Source: Kaistella yonginensis
GTDB lineage: Bacteria > Bacteroidota > Bacteroidia > Flavobacteriales > Weeksellaceae
Direction: 5' to 3'
Length of the DNA: 64,000 bases
Assembly: GCF_030409525.1 (NCBI RefSeq)
Contig: NZ_JAUFQB010000063.1
Location: forward strand, 112,705-176,704
Shown: positions 8,256-17,285 of the stretch, in pieces
How positions within the stretch are numbered: position 1 is the first letter of the stretch
How the letters are laid out: every line of letters begins with the position of its first letter
Program-made: the position numbers and the translations under genes
The notes under the pieces: model-generated
What the model saw: only the letters and a program-made list of their open reading frames with translations
The model's database searches: none
Told to the model about the DNA's origin: nothing

Positions 8256-8340
8256 AAAAAGTAAGTTGGTCTATTCATGCTTTGATAACAGACAAGATCC
8301 AGAAAACTTAAAAATTAATTAAAAAACTTTTTCATATTTA
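8252..8340 (+). pseudogene. Remnant of a ParE/RelE-type toxin gene
   Basis: GTG 8252 begins V-K-K-V-S-W-S-I-H-A, a typical first strand of ParE/RelE toxins. The frame then breaks near 8280: the second frame continues F-D-N-R-Q-D-P-E-N-L-K-I-N before stopping. Intact toxins of this kind have about 95-100 residues, so nearly three quarters are missing. With the interrupted antitoxin this is a dead toxin-antitoxin locus. Short length keeps confidence moderate. Confidence 0.5.
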
Positions 8341-8375
8341 ATTATAACTTACGTAGAGAAAAAAACAACAATAAA

Positions 8376-9746
8376 GTGGAAGAATTTTTTGAAAACGAAC
8401 TCGTAGAAAAGTTTGAAGAAATGGTCGAAAATAATGATGAACTCTACTTCGAAACCGAAGAATATGAAGAAATCATTATATATTACCTAGAAATAGGGGA
8501 TATCTCGTTTGCCGATATGGCAACAAAGTATGGGCTGAAAATTCACCCCAATTCCCTGGATTTGAAAGTGAAGCAATTCGAAGTCTTTTTGGAATTAGAA
8601 AAATATACAGAAGCCAAAGAATTGATGGAGGAATTAAAGGAACCGTGTATGGATAATACAGATTTTCTGGTGTGTTGCGCAAAATATTACTCGAATCTTG
8701 GCAATCCAAGAAGATCCATAGAATATTGCGAAACAGCTCTGGTATTGCATGATGAAGAGAACTTTTTGCATAACTTCATCGCCGATGAATATGTAAATTT
8801 AGAAGATCCTTTCAAAGCCTTAAAACACTATAAACTCGCTTTGAGTTTTGATCAGCAAGATGATTATGCCCTAGAAAATGTAATGTTCTGCTACAACCAA
8901 CTCAAAAGAAGCGAGGAAGCCATTGAATTTTTGAATGGTTATTTGGATAAATTTGCCTTCTCAGAAACCGCTTGGTACGAATACGGACAGTTTTATTTTA
9001 ATAAAAAAAACTATGAAGAAGCCATCAAGGGATTTGATTATTTATTAGCCGTAAATCCACAATCTATTGGTGTTTATGCCAATAAAGCTGCATGTTATGA
9101 AGCCATGGGCGAGTGGTTAAAAGCCATTGCCGTGTACGAAGAAATGTTGGCTTTAGAATATACCAAATCATTTACCTTCTATAAAATCGGGTTGTGTTAC
9201 AAAGAAAATAAACAGCCGGTTTTAGCCTTAAACTCTTTTCAGAAATCATTGCGAGATGATCCGCAGTTTTATCTGTCGATGATGGAGCAATCCTACATCT
9301 ACGAAGAAATGGGCAGTATGAAAGAAGCGCTTCATTTTGCAAAAGAAGCCGTTTCGCTCAACGAATCCAATTTGGATTATCAGAAAAGACTGGCGTTCTT
9401 ATATATTGAAGGTGGCAAATTCGAAGAAAGTTTGGCTTGCCTGAAAAAATTAGTCGATTTCGAACCCACTCGTTTCTACAATTGGTACGCCTATTCAGAA
9501 GTTTTGATGTTGATCGGCGAATTTGAAGAGGCCGTGAATGTTTTAATCGAAGCTACAAAAACCCACCACAGGGCCGAATTGTTTTATCAGTTAAGCAACT
9601 GTTATTTCCAGCTGAACAATCAGAAAAAAGGCCGCGAAGCTTTAGCACAAGCACAAGCGCTCGATCCACAACTTTTAGAAGATATGCAGCAAAAATATCC
9701 ATTCCTGAAAGAAGAAGTAGATAAAGTAAAAACAAAAAAGAAGTAA
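8376..9746 (+). CDS. Tetratricopeptide repeat protein
   Basis: The 456-residue product is nearly all helix and made of about ten TPR units, recognisable by repeated spacing such as W-Y-E-Y-G-x-x-Y-x-x-x-x-x-Y-E-E-A-I and G-L-C-Y-K-E-N-K-Q-P-V-L-A. The first 60 residues are very acidic. There is no signal peptide or membrane segment, so it is a cytoplasmic scaffold or assembly factor with unknown partners. Translation starts at GTG 8376, the only start that keeps the acidic N-terminus, without a Shine-Dalgarno sequence. It is followed by a strong terminator. Confidence 0.85.
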   Translation: MEEFFENELVEKFEEMVENNDELYFETEEYEEIIIYYLEIGDISFADMATKYGLKIHPNSLDLKVKQFEVFLELEKYTEAKELMEELKEPCMDNTDFLVCCAKYYSNLGNPRRSIEYCETALVLHDEENFLHNFIADEYVNLEDPFKALKHYKLALSFDQQDDYALENVMFCYNQLKRSEEAIEFLNGYLDKFAFSETAWYEYGQFYFNKKNYEEAIKGFDYLLAVNPQSIGVYANKAACYEAMGEWLKAIAVYEEMLALEYTKSFTFYKIGLCYKENKQPVLALNSFQKSLRDDPQFYLSMMEQSYIYEEMGSMKEALHFAKEAVSLNESNLDYQKRLAFLYIEGGKFEESLACLKKLVDFEPTRFYNWYAYSEVLMLIGEFEEAVNVLIEATKTHHRAELFYQLSNCYFQLNNQKKGREALAQAQALDPQLLEDMQQKYPFLKEEVDKVKTKKK

Positions 9747-9768
9747 TTCTTTTCTCAGATAAAAATTA

Positions 9769-9797
9769 AAACGCATGTTAAAGTGCGTTTTTTTTTG
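9769..9797 (+). terminator. Rho-independent terminator after the TPR gene
   Basis: AAACGCA pairs with TGCGTTT around an 8-base loop and is followed by a long T run. Confidence 0.85.
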
Positions 9798-9834
9798 GTC
9801 GGAAAATAAAAAGGGAATAATGCTTATTTTTCTT

Positions 9835-9923
9835 TAGGGCAGCTTCATCCGCCTTCCGCTCCCAATCTTTTTCACTCCTCGTACCTCGTCATAAAAAAGG
9901 ATTTCCGCTCAAGTCGGGCTGCG
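9835..9923 (+). repeat. Dispersed intergenic repeat, copy A
   Basis: It begins TTAGGGCAGCTTCATCCGCC and ends CGCTCAAGTCGGGCTGC, closely matching copies B (21906-21992) and C (46641-46727, opposite orientation). It lies between convergent genes and contains no reading frame. The outer GGGCAGC and GGGCTGC contain a short inverted pair (GCAGC/GCTGC). Confidence 0.8.
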
Positions 9924-9959
9924 ACAGTTCTGTGTTTTAATAAACCTTCCTCAATAGAA

Positions 9960-11252
9960 TTACCGGTAATACTTTTCTAGAAAATCAAAAAATTCAGTCA
10001 TCCTAAAGAGATTATTCAGCGCGAGGTAAAAAAACAAGATCCAAACCGCAACATATAGAAAAGACAGGGTTTTTGGCGAGTCTTTATAACGATTAAACAA
10101 CCATCCCAGCAACAACGGAACAACAAAGATAAAATGGCCACCGTAAATATAAGAAGTGTGCAAACCGAACTTTAAAACGCAGTGAATCACTAGATCTACC
10201 AAGAAAGAGAGCATCAGAATCTGAACGAATTTATTCTTAAAATTCTTTAAATAACTCCATAAAACAAGAATTAAAATTAGGGAGACAAAAACATAAGGCA
10301 GCACGGAGGTATAAACCTCCATGAAAAGAGCTTTGTATTCAAAACCTTTCTTATTGTGATAATCTCTCGTAACAAAGCTGCTGAAAAGCATATTTCCACC
10401 AAAAAACCAACTTGCGATCATATCCCAAACTGGCGTTACTTTTGGATTTGAAAATTTTTCGTATTGCTCACCGGATTTATTCAGAAAATTCAAAAACTTA
10501 AAATCCAACCGATACAGGAACAGCAAAACAAACACAGCAATAGAAATCACTCCACGTAAGAAAAGATGACCAAATCTTCTCCAGTTTCGGAAAACATCCT
10601 TTTCAAATAGTAGCGGAATATAGACTTTTACAATATTCGTTACCGTTAATCCTCCGATTACAACTCCTGCTAAAGCCAGAGCCGTAGCCGGAATCTTTTC
10701 TTCTTTCCTTAATTTTAACGCCGCATAATAATTAAATAAAACCAAAAAGAGTAAGGTGTAAGTATACGTTTCCGGGGTGAAAGAAAGCAAAATTGGTGTA
10801 CTGAAAAAAGAGAAAAAGAAAAGGAGTAGCAAAGAAATCTTCTTTGGTAAAATGATGATATTTTTTAGGTATTTATAAATCTGAATTAAACTCAAACTGA
10901 TCGCAAAATTACTGCACCAAGCCAATGCAAGCCTAAAGGTTGCGTCTTTTTTTCCATTTGAAAAGAGATAGGCAACTTCACGAATCCAATTGAAAAAATA
11001 ATTAGCGAGCGGATGTCTTTCAAAGCCACCACCAGTCATGACAATCGCGCGATTGTCAAAACTAAAATACGCATCCCAAGGAATTCTATTGTCAAAAATA
11101 ATTCGATAATTCAAAGCGATTGCTGTTCCTAAAAGACCATAAGCGGTTAGAAATACTGTAAATAAAAGCAGTTCCAATTTTGTTTCCGGGAAAACAGTTT
11201 TCAGAAAATCGGTTGATTTTTGTTTAAAATTCAAAGTAAAAAATTTCGGCAA
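9960..11252 (-). CDS. Polytopic membrane protein, GT-C-like (DUF6080-type)
   Basis: A 430-residue inner-membrane protein with about ten hydrophobic segments. The loop after the first segment contains F-D-N-R-A-I-V-M-T-G-G-G-F-E-R-H-P-L, reminiscent of the periplasmic loop of GT-C glycosyltransferases (acidic residue plus aromatic/His pairs), and the size and topology agree with that fold. From memory it fits DUF6080 proteins of flavobacteria. The substrate is unknown; a lipid-linked sugar donor would be the expectation if it is a transferase. It lies downstream of selO on the same strand with 12 bases between them, so they may share a transcript. Confidence 0.7.
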   Translation of the reverse strand: MPKFFTLNFKQKSTDFLKTVFPETKLELLLFTVFLTAYGLLGTAIALNYRIIFDNRIPWDAYFSFDNRAIVMTGGGFERHPLANYFFNWIREVAYLFSNGKKDATFRLALAWCSNFAISLSLIQIYKYLKNIIILPKKISLLLLFFFSFFSTPILLSFTPETYTYTLLFLVLFNYYAALKLRKEEKIPATALALAGVVIGGLTVTNIVKVYIPLLFEKDVFRNWRRFGHLFLRGVISIAVFVLLFLYRLDFKFLNFLNKSGEQYEKFSNPKVTPVWDMIASWFFGGNMLFSSFVTRDYHNKKGFEYKALFMEVYTSVLPYVFVSLILILVLWSYLKNFKNKFVQILMLSFLVDLVIHCVLKFGLHTSYIYGGHFIFVVPLLLGWLFNRYKDSPKTLSFLYVAVWILFFYLALNNLFRMTEFFDFLEKYYR

Positions 11253-11264
11253 AAGTAAGCAATT

Positions 11265-12809
11265 TTAGGAACTACAAGACAGGGTAGAGCAACCAGCTTG
11301 GCCATCGTAGAAGGAAGGTCTTTTCAACGAAAATTCCGGATAGATTTCCTCATAAGGATTTTCTAAAGCAATCAATAATTTCGTCAGCAGTTCTTTTTTT
11401 CCTTCATTCAACTCATTAATACATTCAAAAAGCAGATAATTTCTAAGGATGAATTTGGGATTGGTTCTGCGCATCATTTCTAAAGAATCTGTTGTTGAAA
11501 TCGTATTTTCGGCCAATCGACTTCGATATGTATTCAGGAAATCTTTCAATTTTTTATCGTGATCTTCAGTTACTCTTGAATAAAAAACCTCCTTAAAATG
11601 GGTTTTATACGCAACATTTGGGGTATAAGTTTCTAATTGTTTGAAAAATAAAGTATAATCAATTTCTAGATCCTGCATGAACTGTTGCGCTTCTGTAAAA
11701 AACTCACCATCGCTGGGTAGAACTCTATCAAACCCAAATTTTCGCGCCATCATTTCATCGTGTTTAATCCAAAAATTGGTATTAAAATCGTTCAGTATTT
11801 TTTCTAAGGTAGATTCGTTTTTAATTAAAGGAAACAAGGCATTGGCCAATTGCCAGAGATTCCATTGTGCAATTTTCGCTTGGTTTCCGAAGGCATACCT
11901 TCTCCCTGGTAAATCGGTCGTGTTGGGTGTGAAATTTAAATCATATTCATCAAGGAAAGAAAATGGGCCATAATCAATCGTTAAGCCTAAAATCGACATG
12001 TTATCCGTATTCATAACGCCGTGAACAAATCCTACTCGGAACCATTCTACAAGCATATCAGCTGTTTTCTCTGCAACTATTCTGAAGAATTCAGCATATT
12101 GATGAGGATGGTTTCGATCAACTTCGGGGAAATAATTTTCAAGCGTAAAATCGGTGAGTTGTTGTAAGGTTGTATGTTCATTTTGTGCAGAAATCCATTC
12201 AAAATGTCCAAACCGTAAAAAGCTTGGTGCGGTTCTGGTCATTACTGCTCCTTTTTCATAGGTGGCATTGCCATCGTATAATAGATCCCGTACCACTTGT
12301 TCACCGCTATAAGAAAGCGACAAAGCACGAGTGGTGGGAATTCCTAAATGATGCATCGCTTCACTCATAAGATATTCTCGAACGGAAGACCGAAGAACGG
12401 CGCGACCGTCTGCATGGCGGGAGTATGGGGTTGCACCTGCACCTTTCCACTGGATTTCTGTTTTTTCACCTTCTGAGTTTTCAATCTCTCCCGCAAAAAT
12501 TGCACGTCCATCGCCCAATTGCCCAGCCCAATTGCCAAATTGATGTCCGGCATAAGCGGTGGCATAGGTTTTTACGTTTTCAGGAAGTATTTTGGCATTC
12601 AGAAAATCTTTATCGGCTTCGTTTTCAATGGTGCCTAAACCAATCTCCTCAGATAGTTTTTCATTAAAAATGATTAATTCTGAGGTATCGAAATGGGCTA
12701 TTTCTGTGGTTGAAAATAAAATTTTGGGAGTTTGTCTTTGCCTGGGAATTCCAGAAAAATCACCCGGAAATCGGTCGAGAAAGGGTTGTTTTATTTGGTC
12801 TAAATTCAT
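11265..12809 (-). CDS. selO: Protein adenylyltransferase SelO
   Basis: SelO (YdiU/UPF0061) is a pseudokinase-fold enzyme that transfers AMP from ATP to Ser/Thr/Tyr of target proteins, linked to redox stress. Hallmarks seen are the G-A-G-A-T-P-Y-S-R-x-x-D-G-R-A-V-L-R-S-S block, V-H-G-V-M-N-T-D-N-M-S with the catalytic Asn/Asp, and the D-Y-G-P-F motif for metal and nucleotide. The protein ends S-C-S-S, with cysteine at the position that is selenocysteine in some homologues. The start at ATG 12809 (514 residues) is preferred over 12869 because the terminator of pbp1A at 12824-12861 lies inside the longer version. pbp1A is upstream on the same strand. Confidence 0.93.
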   Translation of the reverse strand: MNLDQIKQPFLDRFPGDFSGIPRQRQTPKILFSTTEIAHFDTSELIIFNEKLSEEIGLGTIENEADKDFLNAKILPENVKTYATAYAGHQFGNWAGQLGDGRAIFAGEIENSEGEKTEIQWKGAGATPYSRHADGRAVLRSSVREYLMSEAMHHLGIPTTRALSLSYSGEQVVRDLLYDGNATYEKGAVMTRTAPSFLRFGHFEWISAQNEHTTLQQLTDFTLENYFPEVDRNHPHQYAEFFRIVAEKTADMLVEWFRVGFVHGVMNTDNMSILGLTIDYGPFSFLDEYDLNFTPNTTDLPGRRYAFGNQAKIAQWNLWQLANALFPLIKNESTLEKILNDFNTNFWIKHDEMMARKFGFDRVLPSDGEFFTEAQQFMQDLEIDYTLFFKQLETYTPNVAYKTHFKEVFYSRVTEDHDKKLKDFLNTYRSRLAENTISTTDSLEMMRRTNPKFILRNYLLFECINELNEGKKELLTKLLIALENPYEEIYPEFSLKRPSFYDGQAGCSTLSCSS

Positions 12810-12823
12810 AATCCAAAGTTCGT

Positions 12824-12861
12824 TAAAAAAAACATCCTTCCAAAAATTTGAAAGGATGTTT
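12824..12861 (-). terminator. Rho-independent terminator after pbp1A
   Basis: Read on the minus strand, AAACATCCTTTC pairs with GGAAGGATGTTT around an A/T loop, followed by a T run. It lies between the pbp1A stop and selO, so selO is probably started by its own promoter or by read-through. Confidence 0.8.
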
Positions 12862-12883
12862 CTATACATTCTATAAATGAACG

Positions 12884-15262
12884 TTATTTATTAAAATCGA
12901 TATCGTCGCCCGTATTGATGTTTTCGTTAACGTTATCTTCTTTTACCGTTGGCTTTTTAACGGTATTTGTAGGTTCTGCAACGGTTGGGTTTTTAATTTG
13001 ATCAATGGTTTGTAGGCCACCATCATCACCATAGCCACCAAGACCTTGTAAATCTGCACAATTCCCGGTCCAGTTGGAAGGTTTTACAAATTTATCTTCC
13101 GGTGAAATTTGCAAGTCTTTATCTGCCCATACTTTTTTCATAAAGATGGCCCAAATTGGCAGAGCCATTTTTGCGCCTTGTCCTTCACCGGTTCCATAGA
13201 AATGTGTAGCTCTGTCTTCCCAGCCAACCCAAACTCCGGTCGCAAGGTTCGGGGTGATTCCCATAAACCAACCGTCTGAGTTATTCTGCGTGGTTCCTGT
13301 TTTACCCGCGATCTCGATTCCTTTGGCCACTCCTCTTCTTCCCAATTCACCAGATGCGGTACCGAAATCAGCTACGCCCTTCATCAAATCGATCATGGTG
13401 TAGGCATATAATTCGTTCATTACTTCTTTGGTGACTGGTTTTACTTCTTTAATTACTCGTCCGTTCGCATCTTCAATTCGCCAAATCATTTCGGGTTTAA
13501 TATAATTTCCATAATTCGCGAAGGTACTGTAAGCGCCGAGCATTTCAAATATCGTAATATCTGAGGATCCGAGCGCAACGGCATATTCATTCGGAATTTC
13601 TTCGGTTACTCCTAAATCTCTAGCCGTTTGCATCACACTTTTCACACCTGTCATTTCAATTAATCGTACTGCGACTGGGTTTTGGGAGTGTGCAAGGGCA
13701 TCCCTTAAAGTAAGATTTCCACCTCTACCAGCGACCTTCCAACTTCCTTTGGTATACGTAGCATTAGAAACAGTAGAGCAAGGGGTCATTCCTAATTTCA
13801 TAATGGCGGTTGCGTACACGAACGGCTTAAAAGTTGAACCCACTTGTCTTTTTCCTTGTCTAATGTGGTCATATTGGAAATGTTGCCAGTTAATTCCACC
13901 GACCCAAGCTTTAATTTCGCCTGTTCCAGGAACCATCGACATCAATCCTGCCTGTGCGATTTGTTTGTGATAGCGAATAGAATCCCATGGAGACATTTCA
14001 ACTTCTTCTTCGCCTTTCCAAGTAAACCTGGAGGTTTTCACAGGAGTTTTAAAATCAATCATGATTGAGTCCTCCGAAACTCCTGCATTTTTTAGTTGTT
14101 TGTATCTGCCGGTTCTTTTTACAGCACTCATCATCACCGCGTTGGCTTGCTTGTCATTGAGATAATAAAAAGGTCTTTGTTTTCTTCCTCTTTGCTCGGC
14201 ATCAAACCTGGCTTGCAAATCGGTTAAGTGTTCTTTAATAGCTTCTTCGGCGTATCCTTGCATTTTTGAATCGAGGGTGGTATAAATTTTCAGTCCGTCT
14301 TTAAATAAATTTAAAGTTTTACCGGTCTTCTTTTCATAATCTTTGATGTAACCATCAATCTCTTTTCTTAAATAATATTTATAGTAAGCGGAATAGCCTT
14401 CATCAATAGACCGAACTGGTTGATAGTCCAGCGCAATTGGTGTATCTATTGCTTTCTGATAAGTTTGCTGATCAAGATATCCTGTTTTTAGCATCTGATC
14501 CAAAACAACATCTCGTCGGATTTTTGCTCTTTCCTCATTCCGCATGGGATTGTTTTTGACAGGATTCTCAAGCATTGCAACAAACATTGCAGCTTCTGGC
14601 AGGGTAAGTTTAGTTGTTGTTTTATTAAAATAAACTCGGGAGGCCATCTCGATGCCGTTCGCATTGTATAGGAAATCAAATTTATTAAAATATAAAGTAA
14701 TAATTTCTTCTTTCGTGTATCTCTTTTCTAAACTTACGGCCACCACCCATTCTTTTAGTTTTTGAAAAATAGCGGTAAATTTATTTTGTGAACGTGTTCC
14801 GGTAAATAAAAGCTTCGCCAACTGTTGAGTGATCGTAGAACCACCACCTCTTTTTCCTCCGAAAGCAACTGCGCGAGCGACAGATTGTAAATCAATTCCT
14901 GAGTGCTCTTTGAATCGTTCATCTTCTTTTGCCTGTAAAGCATAGATTAAATAGGGTGGAAGTTCTTTGTAAGTAACGGGTTGTGTTTTTTCTTTTTCGA
15001 ATTTTCCCAGCATTTTTCCATCTGAAGAATAAATTTCAGACGCGACGTAAATATCTGGGTTTTCCAGTTCTTTAACATCAGGCATATCGCCGAGGAATCC
15101 CTGCGAAACTGCAAAAAATAATCCTGCAATTCCTATAATCGCTATAATTAAACCAGTCCAAACGAATTTTACCCATTTCTTCCAGCCTGTGTTTTTAACT
15201 TTTTTTGGAGGAAGTGGAAACTTCTGTGGGGTCTTGCTACCTTTATTCTGTGTGTTTTCCAT
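12884..15262 (-). CDS. mrcA: Penicillin-binding protein 1A (bifunctional transglycosylase/transpeptidase)
   Basis: A class A PBP that polymerises lipid II and cross-links the peptides outside the inner membrane. After a basic cytoplasmic head there is one membrane anchor (about residues 30-52). The GT51 domain shows E-D-E-R-F-x-x-H-S-G-I-D and G-G-S-T-I-T-Q-Q-L-A-K. The transpeptidase domain shows S-T-F-K with the acylated Ser at 476, a downstream S-Q-N, and K-T-G-T-T at 654-658. At 792 residues it is of normal size, with a low-complexity Thr/Asn/Asp tail. It follows gldH by 8 bases in the ricT-gldH-pbp1A cluster that recurs in flavobacteria. Confidence 0.95.
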   Translation of the reverse strand: MENTQNKGSKTPQKFPLPPKKVKNTGWKKWVKFVWTGLIIAIIGIAGLFFAVSQGFLGDMPDVKELENPDIYVASEIYSSDGKMLGKFEKEKTQPVTYKELPPYLIYALQAKEDERFKEHSGIDLQSVARAVAFGGKRGGGSTITQQLAKLLFTGTRSQNKFTAIFQKLKEWVVAVSLEKRYTKEEIITLYFNKFDFLYNANGIEMASRVYFNKTTTKLTLPEAAMFVAMLENPVKNNPMRNEERAKIRRDVVLDQMLKTGYLDQQTYQKAIDTPIALDYQPVRSIDEGYSAYYKYYLRKEIDGYIKDYEKKTGKTLNLFKDGLKIYTTLDSKMQGYAEEAIKEHLTDLQARFDAEQRGRKQRPFYYLNDKQANAVMMSAVKRTGRYKQLKNAGVSEDSIMIDFKTPVKTSRFTWKGEEEVEMSPWDSIRYHKQIAQAGLMSMVPGTGEIKAWVGGINWQHFQYDHIRQGKRQVGSTFKPFVYATAIMKLGMTPCSTVSNATYTKGSWKVAGRGGNLTLRDALAHSQNPVAVRLIEMTGVKSVMQTARDLGVTEEIPNEYAVALGSSDITIFEMLGAYSTFANYGNYIKPEMIWRIEDANGRVIKEVKPVTKEVMNELYAYTMIDLMKGVADFGTASGELGRRGVAKGIEIAGKTGTTQNNSDGWFMGITPNLATGVWVGWEDRATHFYGTGEGQGAKMALPIWAIFMKKVWADKDLQISPEDKFVKPSNWTGNCADLQGLGGYGDDGGLQTIDQIKNPTVAEPTNTVKKPTVKEDNVNENINTGDDIDFNK

Positions 15263-15270
15263 AAATAAGT

Positions 15271-15735
15271 TTACGGTTGCGCCGTTTCTAATTTTACGCC
15301 AATATCTTCTATTCCGGGCAGATTATCATTTCGCATCGCTTGGACAATCCCTATTGAATAATCTCCATTTCCAGGAAATTTGTAATTTAATTTATACTGA
15401 AAGAGAATCTCCTTGGTATCTCCAAAGCCTTTTCCAAGCCATTCACCACTGGGTTTTGCCAAAATATAATTTAAGGTATCAGTGCTTTTGCTTTTTGTTT
15501 TTTTATCTAAAAAGTTTACAATCAACCGAATATTACTATAAGGGTAGTCGTTGTTATTTCTTACAACAAATATAATATTTTTTGGATTTTTCGCATCCTT
15601 TATATTAAAGTCAAATTTCTGTTCAGCTTTTTTATCCCATTTTCCGTTGAGGTTATTCATAAAAACCTGTTCCGAATTATTATTACAACTGGCAAGAATA
15701 AGCAAAACGAAAAAAACACCCATTATCTTATGCAT
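15271..15735 (-). CDS. gldH: Gliding motility lipoprotein GldH
   Basis: GldH is an outer-membrane-directed lipoprotein needed for type IX secretion-linked gliding in Flavobacterium. The 154-residue product from ATG 15735 has a short signal peptide ending L-A-S-C (Cys17), then a beta-rich domain with N-L-N-G-K-W and G-I-E-D-I-G-V-K-L near the end, as in GldH. The longer open frame to 15936 is only a shadow of ricT. The start overlaps the end of ricT by 8 bases, so translation is coupled. An upstream in-frame ATG at 15741 is equally possible. GldH is also found in non-gliding Bacteroidota, so motility of this strain is not proved. Confidence 0.88.
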   Translation of the reverse strand: MHKIMGVFFVLLILASCNNNSEQVFMNNLNGKWDKKAEQKFDFNIKDAKNPKNIIFVVRNNNDYPYSNIRLIVNFLDKKTKSKSTDTLNYILAKPSGEWLGKGFGDTKEILFQYKLNYKFPGNGDYSIGIVQAMRNDNLPGIEDIGVKLETAQP

Positions 15736-17011
15736 TGTCATCACGTTTAGGCTGTGGTTTCTTTTTAAAGTTTTTAGGTTTCTGTTGTGGCGACTTGGCC
15801 GCTGGTTGCACAGCTTTGTCAAATGGTTTCTTTTTTCGGTCTCCTTGATTTTCGGCAGGTCTATTGTCTGGTTTCTGCTGATTATTCGGTCTTTTTTTAT
15901 TTTGATTTTTTCCCGAATTTTTCCCTCGTCGCTCAAATCGATCCATATTGTTTTCCTGAATTAAATCTACTGATTTAACCGGAATGTCATGAACTTTTAC
16001 ATCTTCTAAAGCGGGTGCTTTCTCACCATTTTTATTTTTGGCAATCATTTTTTTAACATCCTGAACATCTAAATCATACCAAGCCATAGAGTGATCGGTA
16101 TACGCAAACCACATTCTCTTTTTGAAAACGTCAATTTTAATACAGAATGCCCGCCCTTTCTCCGTATCAATCGTAGTTGATGACGGTGGGAAATCGCTTA
16201 ATGCATCCAGGTAGCTATCGAGTTCATAATTGAGACAGCACTTTAATTTTCCGCATTGTCCGGCTAATTTCTGTGGATTAATGCTTAATTGCTGATAACG
16301 TGCCGCGTTGGTATTCACTGACCGGAAATCTGTTAACCATGTTGAGCAGCATAGTTCTCGGCCACAAGAACCAATTCCGCCCACTTTTGCTGCTTCTTGC
16401 CGAAAACCGATTTGTTTCATATCGATTTTGGTACGGAATAAAGAAGCGAATTCTTTGATCAATTGCCGGAAATCTACGCGAGTTTCGGCGGTGTAAAAGA
16501 AAGTCACTTTTGTGCCATCACCCTGATATTCCACATCGGTAATTTTCATTTCAAGATTCAGTGCATAAGCAATTTTTCTGCCTTGAATTTTAACACTTTC
16601 TTCTTTTCCTCTTACTTCTTGCCATACTTCGATATCTCTCTGGTTGGCTAATCGGTAAATTTTCAGGGGATTTTCTTCAGTGACATTTTTCTTTTTCATC
16701 TGAATTTTCACCAATTCTCCTGTAAGGCTTACTACACCTATATCGTGACCCGGACTAGATTCTACTGTGATAACGCTTCCCATATGAAGCGGTAATTTAT
16801 TGACGTTTTTATAAAAAAATTTACGATCGTTCTTGAATCTAACTTCCACAAAATCAGTCTGTGACTGAGATGGATTATTGATATTCGAGAGCCAATCGAA
16901 AACGCTTAATTTATAGCTATTTCCGCAAGTGTCTACACTTTCACAGCCATTGGCGGATTTTGTTCCGCACGAATGGGACGAATCGCCGGATGTTTTACAT
17001 CCACAACTCAT
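15728..17011 (-). CDS. ricT: PSP1 / RicT-like regulatory iron-sulfur protein
   Basis: The 427-residue product contains the PSP1 domain (about residues 110-280), with V-D-F-R-Q-L-I-K-E-F-A, the cysteine cluster C-G-R-E-L-C-C and a second one, C-G-K-L-K-C-C. In Bacillus RicT (YaaT) belongs to a complex that carries Fe-S clusters and controls RNase Y and RNA maturation. Here the N-terminus is itself Cys-rich (M-S-C-G-C-K) and the last 90 residues are a basic Lys/Gln/Pro tail, a common flavobacterial extension that may bind RNA. The start at 17011 is chosen because the promoter box lies at 17035-17042, so the upstream ATG at 17077 would not be transcribed. First gene of ricT-gldH-pbp1A. Confidence 0.85.
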   Translation of the reverse strand: MSCGCKTSGDSSHSCGTKSANGCESVDTCGNSYKLSVFDWLSNINNPSQSQTDFVEVRFKNDRKFFYKNVNKLPLHMGSVITVESSPGHDIGVVSLTGELVKIQMKKKNVTEENPLKIYRLANQRDIEVWQEVRGKEESVKIQGRKIAYALNLEMKITDVEYQGDGTKVTFFYTAETRVDFRQLIKEFASLFRTKIDMKQIGFRQEAAKVGGIGSCGRELCCSTWLTDFRSVNTNAARYQQLSINPQKLAGQCGKLKCCLNYELDSYLDALSDFPPSSTTIDTEKGRAFCIKIDVFKKRMWFAYTDHSMAWYDLDVQDVKKMIAKNKNGEKAPALEDVKVHDIPVKSVDLIQENNMDRFERRGKNSGKNQNKKRPNNQQKPDNRPAENQGDRKKKPFDKAVQPAAKSPQQKPKNFKKKPQPKRDDNA

Positions 17012-17034
17012 ATTTTTCTTTTTGTTATATGTTG

Positions 17035-17042
17035 CAAATTTA
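17035..17042 (-). promoter_or_regulatory. Promoter -7 box of ricT-gldH-pbp1A (TAAATTTG)
   Basis: The minus strand reads TAAATTTG 23 bases before the ricT ATG, with a TTG 22 bases further upstream, both within the Bacteroidota consensus. Confidence 0.65.
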
Positions 17043-17285
17043 GTATAAATTTTTTTGTATAATTCAATGTGAGGCAATTTAACAGTATCAATTTTTTAAT
17101 TATAAAAAAAACGGGAGATCGTTTATGAATTGTTCAATACTTTTAATGTTATAATGGCGATTAGTTAATGCGAAAAATGAAAATTGATTCTGTTTTATTG
17201 AAATCATTTAAATTAAACATAATAATTGTTTAAAGTGTTTTTTTAATTTTTACCTCTTCTACCACTGTGTTTTTAGATATATTAC

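Noticed and set aside
12810..12869. Longer SelO starting at 12869
   Set aside because: The added part contains the terminator hairpin of pbp1A and is not SelO-like.
15736..15936. Longer version of GldH starting at 15936
   Set aside because: It would overlap 200 bases of ricT and bury the lipoprotein signal peptide; GldH starts at 15735 or 15741.
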